Of a stretch of DNA of 64,000 nucleotides, positions 47,604 through 58,042 are shown piece by piece. The notes below the pieces were generated by a model. It saw only the letters and a program-made list of their open reading frames with translations, did no database searches and was not told the DNA's origin. The translations under genes and the position numbers were made by a program. The stretch spans positions 20,756,623 to 20,820,622 of the forward strand of contig NC_049909.1 of assembly GCF_001411555.2 (NCBI RefSeq), read 5' to 3'. How positions within the stretch are numbered: the stretch's first letter is position 1; each line of letters opens with the position of its first letter. This DNA is from Juglans regia. Its lineage: Eukaryota > Streptophyta > Magnoliopsida > Fagales > Juglandaceae.

Positions 47604-48365
47604 AATTCATTATGAATGAATTAGCAAGTCCATGGACTAGGGCTAAATAAAATAAGACGGGATTATCATGAGCAGAGAAATTATGGTGGGAAAACATAAT
47701 TAAATCCAAGTCCCCATGTGAAAGCAGGCACATCATGTGACCTTAAATCTGGCATTGTGTTAATGTTGTTGCCTCATGTGTCTGCTTTCTCGTCAGCCCT
47801 ATATTTTCGGTACTGTACAGTTGCGCGCATATATAGCATCAGCCAAATTAAAGGGATCGATCGGAGGAAGATCAAATCCTTTCACATGTGAGTTAATTAA
47901 TTGATCATTTAATGCAGATCTAGTTAATTTTGAATTGTTGTTCATCAGAGACTAAGGATACGACAAAACGGAAGATGACCAGCCTGGCTAGCTAATTAAT
48001 TGGCAGTTTATCATTTGGAATCTTTCTGCAGGAAGTCATTGCATGAAATATATACAAGCATTATCCCATATATGAATTAAGTTTCCAGCATTAATTGTAT
48101 GTATGAAAGTTTTCCCATTCACATTGAAGCTAGCTAGGTTATATATATAGATGCATGCATGCCATGCCATGCCATGCATGCCAGGTTTATGCTATTATTA
48201 TAATGACCATATGATTAATTGGTTTATTAGCTATTTCTCATTACTTATCACTACTTTTTATGCCGTTATAGTTACTTGCCTCCTATATACGTCTTTTTAA
48301 TTTATTTTTAGAGGCTTAATTACTTGCTTCAATCGTTTGTTTGCAAGATCGTCAATGATTTGTTA

Positions 48366-48540
48366 TAGTAATGTTAAATACAATCTTAGCTTGTATTAGT
48401 CTACACACTTCCTTTTAAAAAAAGTAGATCTATTATTAAAAAAATAATTTTTCATCATCTGATTAGTCCCAGATTTAACCATTTTTTTTAAAGAGAATGT
48501 GCGATACTTACACATTCTATGACTATAAATATTATTTCTC
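48366..48540. mobile_element. Worn family B MITE
   Basis: Ends AGTAATGTTAAATAC and TATAAATATTATTTCTC are inverted and resemble the GAGAAATG...CATTACTC element at 14728-14898. No exact target duplication found. Confidence 0.45.
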
Positions 48541-49197
48541 ATTTTTTTTTTCTCCTTGATGTATGGTGATCAAATCATATATAGCACCTTTTGATCTACA
48601 TCGAAGTGGAATTCTAAATATGGAACTGATCACATGATTAGGAGCCTTAGAAAAATAAATTTAAATTGCACACATACATCCTAGCTAGCTAGTAAACATG
48701 AGATCTTTCTAGAGCATGATGGTTGGGCGAAATCCCAACATGTTAATTATATAATGAACATACATACAAAAAATATGAGTGTTAATTTGAGGTAATCTAG
48801 CTACTAGAATTCAATTCCTAAGTGATCCAACATTAATGTATCGATCTTGAGTAGCGCCCTAGCTAGCTTATACAATTGTACGTTGTACTTGTAAATTATT
48901 TCATAATAAAGAACAATTAAACAATTAACATTGTTGAAAGTTGTAGAACTAAAGTATGTTTCATTAATTATGATTTATAGTACTTGATTTAATCCAAGCA
49001 CTTGTGCCCCCGTTAGAGACATGAATATTTGTATTCATCATTAGCATATAGCTAGAGGGATTAATTTATTGAGGGAAAGAAGCTGATGATAACGGATAAA
49101 TATTGTATTCAAAATGAACTATTATGTTTTTATGCCTTGTCCCATGCACACTAAAAGTGGAATTTTAGTGATATTTAAAATATATATAATATTTACT

Positions 49198-49200
<3 letters not shown>

Positions 49201-49232
<32 letters not shown>
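49201..49232. repeat. (TA)n microsatellite
   Basis: TA dinucleotide run of about 32 bases. Confidence 0.88.
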
Positions 49233-49233
<1 letters not shown>

Positions 49234-50070
49234 CCTAAAAGATCATGATGATCATGATATCTAGGGGATGCTATTTGTTAATATTTTAACTAGAGATCAA
49301 TCCATAGGAACCAAAAACAATAAGATCAGAATGAAAACAATAATATATATGTGTGTTGTTTGTAGAGAATTAGATACCTTATAAAATTTTATAGTCCTTT
49401 TGTTGTCTGTGCTGGAGATTGAAAAATTATTATCTCCTCATCATGTCTCTTTGAGTTTGTGTGTTAATTTTTCCAACATGTTATGAGGTAAATACATGTT
49501 TAAAGACAAAACATTCCTTTGTAAATAATGATATCCATATTATATATATATAGTCTGATTTAAAAAGAGATAAATACATCATATAAATCCTACAACACTC
49601 AATACTCACATCAAATCATGAGCAGTATGGTCACATATATTGAGCTTATATATAGAAATTTGTTTCTTTAAAAAAAAAAAAAAAAGAGACTGAAAGACAT
49701 AGTAACAGGGAAAAAATAGCCCAACCCAGCATGATATCCTCTCTTTGATCTCTCTCTGGGCCTGGATTAAACTATATATGCTCCAAACGAACCAAGGCCC
49801 ATTCGCGTCATTACTTCCCTCCCAGCACACGGAAATTATGGTAGAAAGTAGGCCCAACCCGAAGTGCCTACCCAAAAGAATAAATGAAGCTTATGGTTCG
49901 ATTTGTGTCTATGCCACTAGGCCCACAATCTACGTGTGTTCGAGTCTCTTACGGGAATGAATGTCTTCCAGGATCGAGTATTATATTGAGTAGACTAGGC
50001 ATTCTCATTCGCATATCTATTATACTTTTGGCCCGGTTTAGTTCCACAAATTTTTTTCATCATTTCATCT

Positions 50071-50346
50071 AGAACTGTGCATCCGGATATGAATTTGGAT
50101 ATTCAGAAATATTCGAATATGTACCCGGATTTTTAAAACCGTACGGATACTTGCTCGAGTAAAACCGGTTACAACCCGGGCATTTTTTAAAACAAAAATT
50201 CTATTTAAAAAAAATATCTGATTATGGATAACCAGTTAAATAATCGGATACATAATAGGATCCAAACGGATAACCGCTCAGATTTGCTTAGATTTCCGAG
50301 TTCCAGACCGAACTAGAAAAAAATCCAAGTCGGATGCACACCCCTA
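50071..50346. mobile_element. hAT-like MITE with CCGGATAT motifs
   Basis: About 276 bases with inverted ends TAGAACTGTGCATCCG and CGGATGCACACCCCTA. The right end is the TAGGGGTG type seen in other hAT MITEs here. Several CGGAT/ATCCG words fill the ends. The flanking 8 bases do not match well (ATTTCATC versus ATCTCTTT), so the insertion duplication is not confirmed. Confidence 0.5.
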
Positions 50347-50566
50347 ATCTCTTTTCATCTCATCTCAACATCTAAACACTATTCAAGCACAAATATTTTT
50401 TAATTTCAAATTTTTAACTTTTTCATCTAATCATCACTTAATCATTATAATTTTTTCAAACTTCTAAATAAAATAAAAAAAAAAATCAACTTTTTCAAAT
50501 CGTAAAATAAAAATAATATTAAAAAATTATACTCTAACGTTCTTTTAACTTTATAATATTTTTATT

Positions 50567-51083
50567 TAGAAGAAAATCTTGGAAGAGAACAAAAAAAACC
50601 CTAGCACAGCTCTCGCTTTCTCCCTTTTCTCTCTAGCACAATCCCCTCAAAAAACTAGGACCAGAGGAGGGGGGTTGGAGCTTTGGCACCTCCCTCCCTC
50701 ATCCCTCCTCCCTCCTCCCTATTCTCTCTAGTTTTTGTTTGCTTTTTTTTTTTTTTTTCTAAGGTTGAAAATGTGTATCTACAGCTTTCCAAACTATGTT
50801 TCGCTATTTTCCTATGTATCATTTACGTTTTTTGTTATTTCCTCCTCTAGAGGATGGGGTTTGAAATCTCTGCTTCAGACAGAGTGTGATCTCTTAGACT
50901 GTTTGTCTGTAGAGAGTTATAGAAGTTAAAACCATACCAGTCATAAATGAATTTGTGTATTGGTCGAATCCAAATCTTGAGTAGTTGGCTTATAATCTGG
51001 GTTTTTCCCTATATGTATCAGTCTAAATTGTAACTTTGCTTTTATGAATGAATGAAGTCTATTTTAAAAAAAAAATAAAAAAA
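50567..51083 (+). mobile_element. Non-LTR retroelement insertion with 16-bp target duplication
   Basis: Insertion of 517 bases ending in an A-rich tail (about 51064-51083) and flanked by the exact 16-bp repeat TTATAATATTTTTATT (50551-50566 and 51084-51099). Tail and duplication length are those of L1-type retroposition. The 5' half is CCCT/CTC-rich, resembling plant LINE leader sequence, and the 3' half has an ATGAATGAATGAAG ending. There is no open frame of size, so it is an internally deleted LINE, a SINE-like derivative or a processed transcript copy. Confidence 0.78.
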
Positions 51084-52237
51084 TTATAATATTTTTATTC
51101 AACTTTTTATCTCTCATTTCTCAAAACTTTATAAAAATTTTAATTCAAACCATTTCACTACTATTATCAAATTATTTTACTATTATTTATAGATTGTTTA
51201 TCTCATCTCATCTGTGTAACTAAACAAAATCTTAGTCTTAATTTGTTCAATCAGTATTGACAAAAAAGAATATCCTCATCATTTCCACATATTCGGGTAT
51301 GTACCTGGTTGGAGTGTGGATCACAAGGGTTATAAAAGCTTACATTGCTAAATTCAATTGGTTGTATATTAAGTGGAAACTAGATTCTATATCGAGTTTT
51401 AAAGCATTTAAATTGTAAGTATTATTAATCTTTTGGGTAGATAATTGCTACAACTATAAAGAAGTTTCATAAAAATAAATCTACAAACTAACTTGACTAT
51501 ATGAGTTTAACCAAGCATTGTGTAAACCCAATCTTAAAGCGTGCAGATCTTAAAGCACAATTTAGGAGGTTAACTTTCCAGTTTGTCGTCTGCAATGAAT
51601 GATATATGCAAAGACTCGTATTATTTGGGAAGGGTAACATTAATATTAATCAAGAGAGGGGGGCGGGAAAATGAGACTACTCCAGAAATATGAGAGTACA
51701 AACTACAAAATGTCGTTTTTGTATGTTCCAATAATCCTCATTTTGAGAGTCGTGTACGTTAAATATTCTAATGAAGACATTAATTTCAGCCTTTATACTT
51801 ACTTTCGCCAGATAGCTATGGAAAGATGTCCTGTCCACTGTCATCAAGCACCCATCTTTATTGGCCAGACAAAGTAAAGAGGAACGCTACGATCTTCCAC
51901 TAAAAGTATTTTATAATATCAATAAGTATTTGCCAAAAAAAGACTCGAAAGGTTGTGGGTGGGATCGATGCTAGGGATGGTGTCGATTACGTTATACCGA
52001 AACTTGTACCGATCAGAAGATGATTTTTGTTAGGAAAGGAAGATTGAAACGACTCATGATGAAAGGTTCATAACTATTTATACAACTATGTTTTAAATGA
52101 AAGATATTTTTATAAAATAATTTATAAAAATAATATCATTTTATAAAATATTATTGTACAATGTGTTGTGCAATGTATCCATGATGAAAGCCTTCCGGCT
52201 TGGAGTACGAGTGCATATTTATAGTGGAAGAAGTGCT

Positions 52238-52376
52238 ATAAATAAATTTATAAATTAATATAGGTTCATATGATATGTTAAATCTAATTTATAATAAAAA
52301 TAGCTTTACAATCTAACATACTACATCAAATCATATCAATTTATGAGTTTACTTTTATGAGATCTCTTTATAATGG
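52238..52376. repeat. Fold-back AT-rich repeat
   Basis: Left arm ATAAATTTATAAATTAATA...ATGATATGTTAAATCT pairs with right arm AATCTAACATACTAC...CAATTTATGAGTTTACT, leaving a short centre. Similar palindromes occur near 13838, 14393 and 18380, so this is a dispersed fold-back MITE family. Confidence 0.5.
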
Positions 52377-52807
52377 TAAAAATATTTTCCCGAGGGACAT
52401 GTTCTATGCAGGCTCACTTCAAGAACTTCAGCTCAAAGCATGCATGCTTCATGTCATGAGCACCAAAGTTTAAATTGATAAATTGTTCGAGATTTCTATT
52501 TTGGTGTTATATTAAACTATCACTTGTCTTAATTTTAAACTGATGGAGCAACATTCATCTTTTGCATAAAAGCGGTACTTCGATGGGTTATCATCATGAT
52601 TACTAATCAACAATTCCTCATAAGTGAATATTGATTGGTGGGTGGACCACTCGATAATATTTAGCAAGATAATGCTCATCCACTGTATTTGGACTGATCA
52701 TGATCTGTCACCCAACCTTAATTTGTCACCGAGTGCCAACTTCCACTTCACACAGATCGGTGCATTAATTGATCTTTTATTGGAGAGTACTCGAACATTT
52801 AAAAAAG

Positions 52808-52881
52808 AAAAAAGAAACTTAGTGCCTCTCTCCTTTTGATATATTCAGAAAAAAGAAACTTAGTGCCTCTCTCCTTTTGAT
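52808..52881. repeat. 41-bp tandem duplication
   Basis: AAACTTAGTGCCTCTCTCCT and flanking bases occur twice with a period of 41 bases and no differences seen over the shared 33 bases. Confidence 0.85.
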
Positions 52882-53276
52882 TGATGATTGACGAAGATTG
52901 TACCAATTTTTCAGGTGGTACCAAGAGTGTCGCCCTTCCAGCTAGTTTTTTTATTTTTATTTTTATGTACACTAAGATTACTAAACTGATCATTAAATCA
53001 CTATATATATATCTTGTTTAATATTGTGGTTATGTTAAAGTCCAACATTCTATTTGGTACGTTCCATATATATATATATATATATTAATTCTAAATATAG
53101 TCTTATGGTATGCAAGTTGATCTGCGCACTCACTTTAAAAAAATAAGATTTTTTATTTTAAAATAATTTTTTTAAGTAGTTTCTAGATTTATCCATTTTT
53201 TAAAAAAAAAAATCATGAAACTTGCACACCCTAACTAAAACTCCAAAAATATCATTTCTTATAGGCACTCACACAG

Positions 53277-53278
<2 letters not shown>

Positions 53279-53309
<31 letters not shown>
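53279..53309. repeat. (TA)n microsatellite
   Basis: TA dinucleotide run of about 31 bases. Confidence 0.88.
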
Positions 53310-53311
<2 letters not shown>

Positions 53312-54520
53312 TAACATTTATTCGCATACATTCCAGCTTATAAAGTCATATATAAGAAAGTTGCATTAATTAGAATATTAATTATCGTGTTCTATTGGAT
53401 TTACACTAAAATTCCCTCCTCTCCAAATTTAGATCCTTGTGAATTCAGAGTACTCCAGATCACTAAACTGAGTTGGGATACTGATTTCGTAGTCATCAAC
53501 CTAACATTGCAAATCTGCATAGAGAATATTACAGCATGCAAAATTATAGAATCTCGTGAGACTTGATCAACTGCATAAAGAAACTGCATCGTAGAATATT
53601 ATATATATCTCGTGGAACTTGATCAACACATATCACTTGTAATTTTGAGCCTCGAAAGAGTTGAAGCTAAAGTCCAAGTAAGTCAGGTGCTACGTGTCAC
53701 AACCTTGACCCCCCAAATCTCTCTCTCTCTCTCTCCGGAGATGTATATGGGCAGGAGAGAGAGAGAAAGATCCAATATTGTTTAACAAATGGCCGGGGAA
53801 CAAGTGGAAAACCCAAGTGCATGCACTCGTTATAAATGGAGATGAGAAAGATGGATACGTATGATGATTGATCCACGTAAGAGCCCCGCGAGTCGTTTTC
53901 TAGTACTTTAATTCATGTGCATTTTCTTGGATTTTTGTTGATCTAGTGCGCTATATATTATAGTCCAAGGGACCAAAAGTAGAAAAAATAATGTCTGTTG
54001 CGCATACTACGTACGTACTACTTTTTCTCTCTATCCACATATATATATATAGTATGATAATTAACCTTAATGATCGATCTTATGGTAATTATATTTTTTT
54101 AAAATTCCTGATTTTATATAGTACTGTTAAATTTTGCTGCCTTTTTATTTTTTATTCAAATATCTATTTCACCCCATTACAAACGTTCAGGATCCATATC
54201 AAGATCTGAATTTTCAGCGTGCCAAAATCTAACAAGATCTGATTCAGGAGGGGATTTTTAAGCATGATATGGGCCAGGCATTCTCATCACGCACTACGAG
54301 AATCCACCCACAACTCTCTCTCTTCCTTAATTGGCCGTTACAAAAGCCAATCCTCTATCGGAAGAACTAACTTCTCACTCACGAAACCCATGCACTCAAA
54401 CCGCTGCCAAACATAACTAAACTTACAAAAAAAAAAAAAAAGAGGCGAAAGTTCTCATCTTTCAGCAAAGAAAATATATATGTAGCTAGCAAACCCACCA
54501 AGTCATCGTGCCAAGCAATA

Positions 54521-56041
54521 ATGTCTGCATCCCCGAAATTGGACGAGAAGTACCCGAGTGAGAAAATCTTTCAGCCACCTTCATCTCCACCACCTCCAAC
54601 TAAAAAATGGCCTGCCAACCTTGCAGAAGTTATGCTTTTGGAGCTAAAAGTGCAGAGGGGAATTGCTCTTCCCTTGATAGCCATGAATTTCGCATGGTTT
54701 GCAAAACAAACAATCACAACAGCATTTTTAGGACGGCTTGGGGAGCTCAAATTGGCAGGTGGAGCACTTGGGTTCACATTCGCTAATGTCACCGGTTTCT
54801 CTGTCTTGAACGGGCTCTGTGGCGCCATGGAACCCATGTGTGGTCAAGCATTCGGAGCCAAAAACTTTAAACTACTTCGCAAGACCCTTCTCATGTCAAT
54901 CATCTTGTTACTACTCACAACACTGCCCATAACGTTCTTGTGGCTCAATGTTGACAAGATTCTTATCTTTTTTGGACAACAAAAAGACATTTCAATTGTA
55001 GCAAAGAGCTATCTTATCTATCTCCTCCCTGATTTGGTAGTCACTTCATTCCTATGTCCACTCAAAGCCTACTTGAGCTCACAGAGCATAACGGTTCCTA
55101 TAATGTTTAGCTCCGCTCTGGCGTTAGCTTTTCACGTACCCATCAACATATTACTTGCAAAAGCCAAGGGTCTTGAAGGAGTTTCAATGGCAGTTTGGAT
55201 CACCGATCTTATGGTGGTGATTCTACTTGCCTTGTATGTGTTTCTGATGGAAAATAGTAAGGAGATAAGGTGGAAGGATGGAGGGTGGTGGGATCAAGGC
55301 ATTAGTGACTTCCTCAGGTTGCTCAAGCTCTGCGGGCCATGCTGCCTCACTACCTGCCTTGAATGGTGGTGCTATGAGATTTTAATGTTGCTCACAGGAC
55401 GGCTAGAAAATGCCAAGCAGGCAGTTGGAGTGTTGGCAATAGTGCTGAACTTCGACTATCTGCTCTACTCCGTGATGCTATCACTAGCCACGTGTGCATC
55501 AACACGTGTGTCGAATGAGCTTGGCGCAAACCGAGCTGGCCCTGCTTATCGGTCAGCTTATTGGACTCTGGCAGTGAGCATCGTCTCGGGCTGCATAGGT
55601 GGCTCGGTGATGGTCGCAGCCAAAGGAATATGGGGACCCCTGTTTAGCCATGACAAGGGGATCATAAGAGGTGTAAAGAAGACGATGTTGCTAATGGCTT
55701 TGGTGGAAGTGGTGAATTTCCCGTTAGCAGTGTGTGGAGGAATTGTCCGTGGAACAGCGAGGCCATGTTTGGGCGTGTATGCCAATCTTGGTGGGTTCTA
55801 CCTTCTGGCTCTGCCTCTGGGTGTGATTCTAGCCTTCAAGGCCGCACTTGGACTCAGCGGGCTGTTGATAGGGTTCTTGGTCGGGATGGTTGCCTGTTTG
55901 ATTTTGCTGTTGATCTTTGTCACAAGAATTGACTGGGATGAAGAAGCGGGCAAGGCACAATTACTTGCCCGTCAAGAAGACACCGTCAAGGTAGATGGAA
56001 ATCACAGTAGTGTGGAACCCGTTAGTTATGCCATAGTATGA
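54521..56041 (+). CDS. DTX: MATE/DTX efflux transporter
   Basis: Multidrug and toxic compound extrusion carrier of 506 residues with about 12 membrane spans. Plant DTX proteins export organic acids, hormones or secondary metabolites across the plasma membrane or into organelles, driven by proton or sodium gradients. The first ~45 residues are soluble and Pro/Lys-rich. The conserved loop GAMEPMCGQAFGA lies at 101-113, LEWWCYEILMLLTG at 279-292 and TRVSNELGANRAGPAYR at 327-343, all MATE signatures. The E-P-x-CGQAFGA version and the intronless coding region point to the DTX48-DTX54 clade, whose known members affect organ growth, iron and abscisic acid handling. The acidic cytoplasmic tail follows RIDWDEEA. 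The ATG at 54521 is the first in a frame that gives a normal N-terminus. Substrate cannot be told from sequence. Confidence 0.95.
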   Translation: MSASPKLDEKYPSEKIFQPPSSPPPPTKKWPANLAEVMLLELKVQRGIALPLIAMNFAWFAKQTITTAFLGRLGELKLAGGALGFTFANVTGFSVLNGLCGAMEPMCGQAFGAKNFKLLRKTLLMSIILLLLTTLPITFLWLNVDKILIFFGQQKDISIVAKSYLIYLLPDLVVTSFLCPLKAYLSSQSITVPIMFSSALALAFHVPINILLAKAKGLEGVSMAVWITDLMVVILLALYVFLMENSKEIRWKDGGWWDQGISDFLRLLKLCGPCCLTTCLEWWCYEILMLLTGRLENAKQAVGVLAIVLNFDYLLYSVMLSLATCASTRVSNELGANRAGPAYRSAYWTLAVSIVSGCIGGSVMVAAKGIWGPLFSHDKGIIRGVKKTMLLMALVEVVNFPLAVCGGIVRGTARPCLGVYANLGGFYLLALPLGVILAFKAALGLSGLLIGFLVGMVACLILLLIFVTRIDWDEEAGKAQLLARQEDTVKVDGNHSSVEPVSYAIV

Positions 56042-56516
56042 GAATAACTTGAAAACGTATTTGTAATATGAACGCCTCTACCATCAAACACAAACGAAAA
56101 AAGAATTAATTGAATGGGTTCGACTAAAAACATAAACCCATTTAGAAATGACAACTCCGGCAAGCAAGAAAGTATTAAGACCACAAACGAAAATGGATGG
56201 TTGTCATAACGCTAATCTAGTTGGCATATGAGCTCCACAACATGCTCTAATCAACGACGTCTCACATAGCTCGGTATCTTACAAATTGGGACATTGGAAA
56301 CAACCATTCAATTAGAATCGTGTCCATGGGGAGGACACCTTACATACGCATGCATGAAAGGGAAGCCGTCCGTGAAGTCCTAGACTCCTAATTAATGTTT
56401 CCATAACGTACAGAACTTGACACTTCAAAGGAAAGCACAACCGTAATCATTGATGCACCACTAAAAAATAGAATTACACCAATGCTCAATGGTAATAAAC
56501 AACATCGAGTAAGGCT
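56042..56516. other. MATE 3' region
   Basis: Likely 3' untranslated region and flank of the MATE gene. No other feature recognised. Confidence 0.4.
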
Positions 56517-57028
56517 ACTTTTGGTTTCCAAGTTGAGTTCAGTCTAACTCTAAGTTGAGTCTAATATCTAAACATCTAACTCTCACGCTGCGTTTGAATA
56601 TTAAATTGAGTTGAATTAAGATGATAAAATATTGTTATAATATTATTTTTTAATATTATTATTATTTTAAAATTTAAAAAAATTGAATTGTTTATTATAT
56701 TTTATGTTAGAATTTGAAAAAATTGTAATAATGAGTTGAGATGAGTTTGGTAACTAAACGTATCCTCAAATTACTAAACTCATCTCAACTCAAAACTTTC
56801 TTATATATAGGACCCATAACATTTTTCAACTTAAAACATCTTTATATATAAGACCCACAACCTTTTTCAATTTTTCGTAAAAAGTACTAAACTTATCTTA
56901 ACATTCAAGCACACTTTAAATTCAGTTTAGATGGGCCTCACATAACTCCCTCCACTACTCAAGTCATTACTATTCATAAATAACTCAACTCAGATAAGCT
57001 CAGCTCAGCTCAACATTCCAATGTATTT
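56517..57028. repeat. Dispersed repeat, family E, interrupted
   Basis: Resembles 5795-6105 in order and wording (AACTCATCTCAACTCAAAA, GACCCACAACC, TTCATAAATAACTCAACTC). A family A MITE (56588-56764) is inserted near its left end. Confidence 0.55.
56588..56764. mobile_element. MITE-like repeat, family A, nested in family E
   Basis: Starts CTGCGTTTGAATATTAAATTG and ends GAGTTTGGTAACTAAACG. It has the AATATTATTATTATTTTAAA core. It splits the family E copy, so it inserted later. Confidence 0.6.
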
Positions 57029-57089
57029 ATCAATCATCTACAGATTCAGACTCTAACTTAATAGGCTTCAACTCTTAATTGGCTTTCTC

Positions 57090-57732
57090 TATGACTGTTC
57101 ATTCGGGCCGGAACTCGGATTAAAAAACCTGGGCATCTTACATAAAAAATCGATGTCTGGAGCTATGGTGTTTTCCTTTATGAACTCATCACTGGCAGGC
57201 GCCTTTTGATCGGAACCACCCCAAGAACGAGCAAAAAATGTTGGACTGTGTCAGGCCACACGGTGTCTAATATGAAAAAATTTGAGCTGATTTTGGACCC
57301 CAAACTCGAAGGAAAGTATTCGCTCAAGTCTGATTTTGGGCCCTCTCTCCATCCCACCCAACTTCTTCACGAGGAGAGTGGATACGTGAGTCAGGCACAA
57401 GGCAGACCTTTTTAGCTGATTTTGACAATTATTCTGTGCATTATGTATTGTGCGATACTGGATTGAATAAACATAGATGAGTCATGAGTGCATGTATAAA
57501 CATAACGCAACCAAAATCTATGTTCCTTGCCAAAGCATTGTGATGGGTCAGTCCCTTCTTGTACAATATTATGATTGTAACGAACGAACGAAAGAAAAGG
57601 AAAAAAAATCAGGTATCGGGTTGTAAACTCGGGTTCATCTGGATTCTAGCCCAGGCTTGACCCGGGCTAACCCAATCCAGGTTCCAGTCCAGGTATACCC
57701 GGGTTTCCGGGTTGGCCAGATGAACAGTCCTA
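57090..57732. mobile_element. hAT-type element carrying a kinase gene fragment
   Basis: Element of 643 bases with ends TATGACTGTTCAT and ATGAACAGTCCTA (inverted, one mismatch in 13). It is flanked by GCTTTCTC (57082-57089) and ACTTTCTC (57733-57740), an 8-bp duplication with one mismatch. The right third is rich in ACCCGGGTT and GGGTTNNCCC words, a typical hAT subterminal zone. The left third contains about 200 bases of a receptor-like cytoplasmic kinase gene (57131-57331). No transposase. This parallels a Pack-MULE but with hAT features. Confidence 0.78.
57131..57331 (+). pseudogene. Captured receptor-like cytoplasmic kinase fragment (PCRK1-like)
   Basis: About 67 codons from the C-lobe of a class VII receptor-like cytoplasmic kinase. 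Three stretches in three frames align in order: GHLT, then a stop, then IDVWSYGVFLYELITGRR (subdomain IX, the D-W-S-Y-G motif); PFDRNHPKNEQKMLDCVRPH in a second frame; and MKKFELILDPKLEGKYSLKS in the first frame again. Single-base deletion near 57199 and single-base insertion near 57266 explain the shifts. The DRN-P-NEQK and LILDP-LEGK motifs recall the PCRK1/PCRK2 branch. The N-lobe and the catalytic HRD and DFG motifs are absent. It cannot encode a kinase. Confidence 0.82.
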
Positions 57733-57814
57733 ACTTTCTCATCACTAAAGTCAAGGTTAGCCATCATCTAATTATGACCCGGTGATTCCACCTTAGACCA
57801 TAAGCCAAGAAGCA

Positions 57815-58042
57815 GTGTTTGGATGCTAAGTTAATCTCAAATTATCTGAGTTGGTCTGTAAATAGTAATATTTTGTAGGTTCTATTAAAACGTGTTTAAA
57901 TATAAATAAGTTAGATATATGTTTGAATGTATGAAATAGGTTGAGATAAATTTAAACTTTTTTATAGAAAGTTGAAAAAGTATTGGATCTCATCAATAAT
58001 TAATTTGAGATAGGTTGAATTGATATTGACATCCAAACATAA
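57815..58042. mobile_element. MITE-like repeat, family F
   Basis: Ends AGTGTTTGGATG and CATCCAAACATAAC are inverted. The interior has TTGAGATAAATTTAAA and ATCAATAATTAATTTGAGA blocks that recur at 61932-62152. Confidence 0.6.

Larger units (their letters stand above)
45655..50029. other. Gene-free AT-rich region
   Basis: About 4.4 kb with no recognisable gene. It contains TA microsatellites (47565-47600, 49201-49232), many GCTAGCTAGC and GCATGCATGC palindromes (for example 48150-48185), and a worn family B MITE near 48366-48540. The stretch 49740-49990 is GC-richer with overlapping open frames but no known domain. Confidence 0.5.
50030..51232. mobile_element. Family A-like MITE interrupted by two insertions
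   Basis: Left end GGTTTAGTTCCACAAA and right end TGTGTAACTAAACAAAATC are inverted, and the sequence between has the family A layout (CATCTCATCTC motifs, AAAATAATATTAAAAA blocks). It is broken twice: at about 50071-50346 by a hAT-like repeat and at 50567-51083 by a poly(A)-tailed element. Removing both leaves about 400 bases. Outer edges are approximate. Confidence 0.6.
51233..54519. other. Intergenic DNA upstream of the MATE gene
   Basis: No gene recognised. It contains a fold-back repeat (52238-52376), a 41-bp tandem duplication (52808-52881), a worn family B MITE (about 53083-53263) and a TA run (53279-53309). The last ~200 bases before the MATE start probably hold its promoter and leader; TATATATG at 54475-54482 is too close to the ATG to be a sure TATA box. 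Confidence 0.45.

Noticed and set aside
49925..49945. GTTCGAGTCTC word as a tRNA or SINE B box
   Set aside because: No A box at the right distance, no cloverleaf and no poly(A) tail were seen.
57206..57415. 70-codon open frame as a small gene
   Set aside because: It is a frame-shifted mixture within a captured kinase fragment; the kinase reading changes frame twice.
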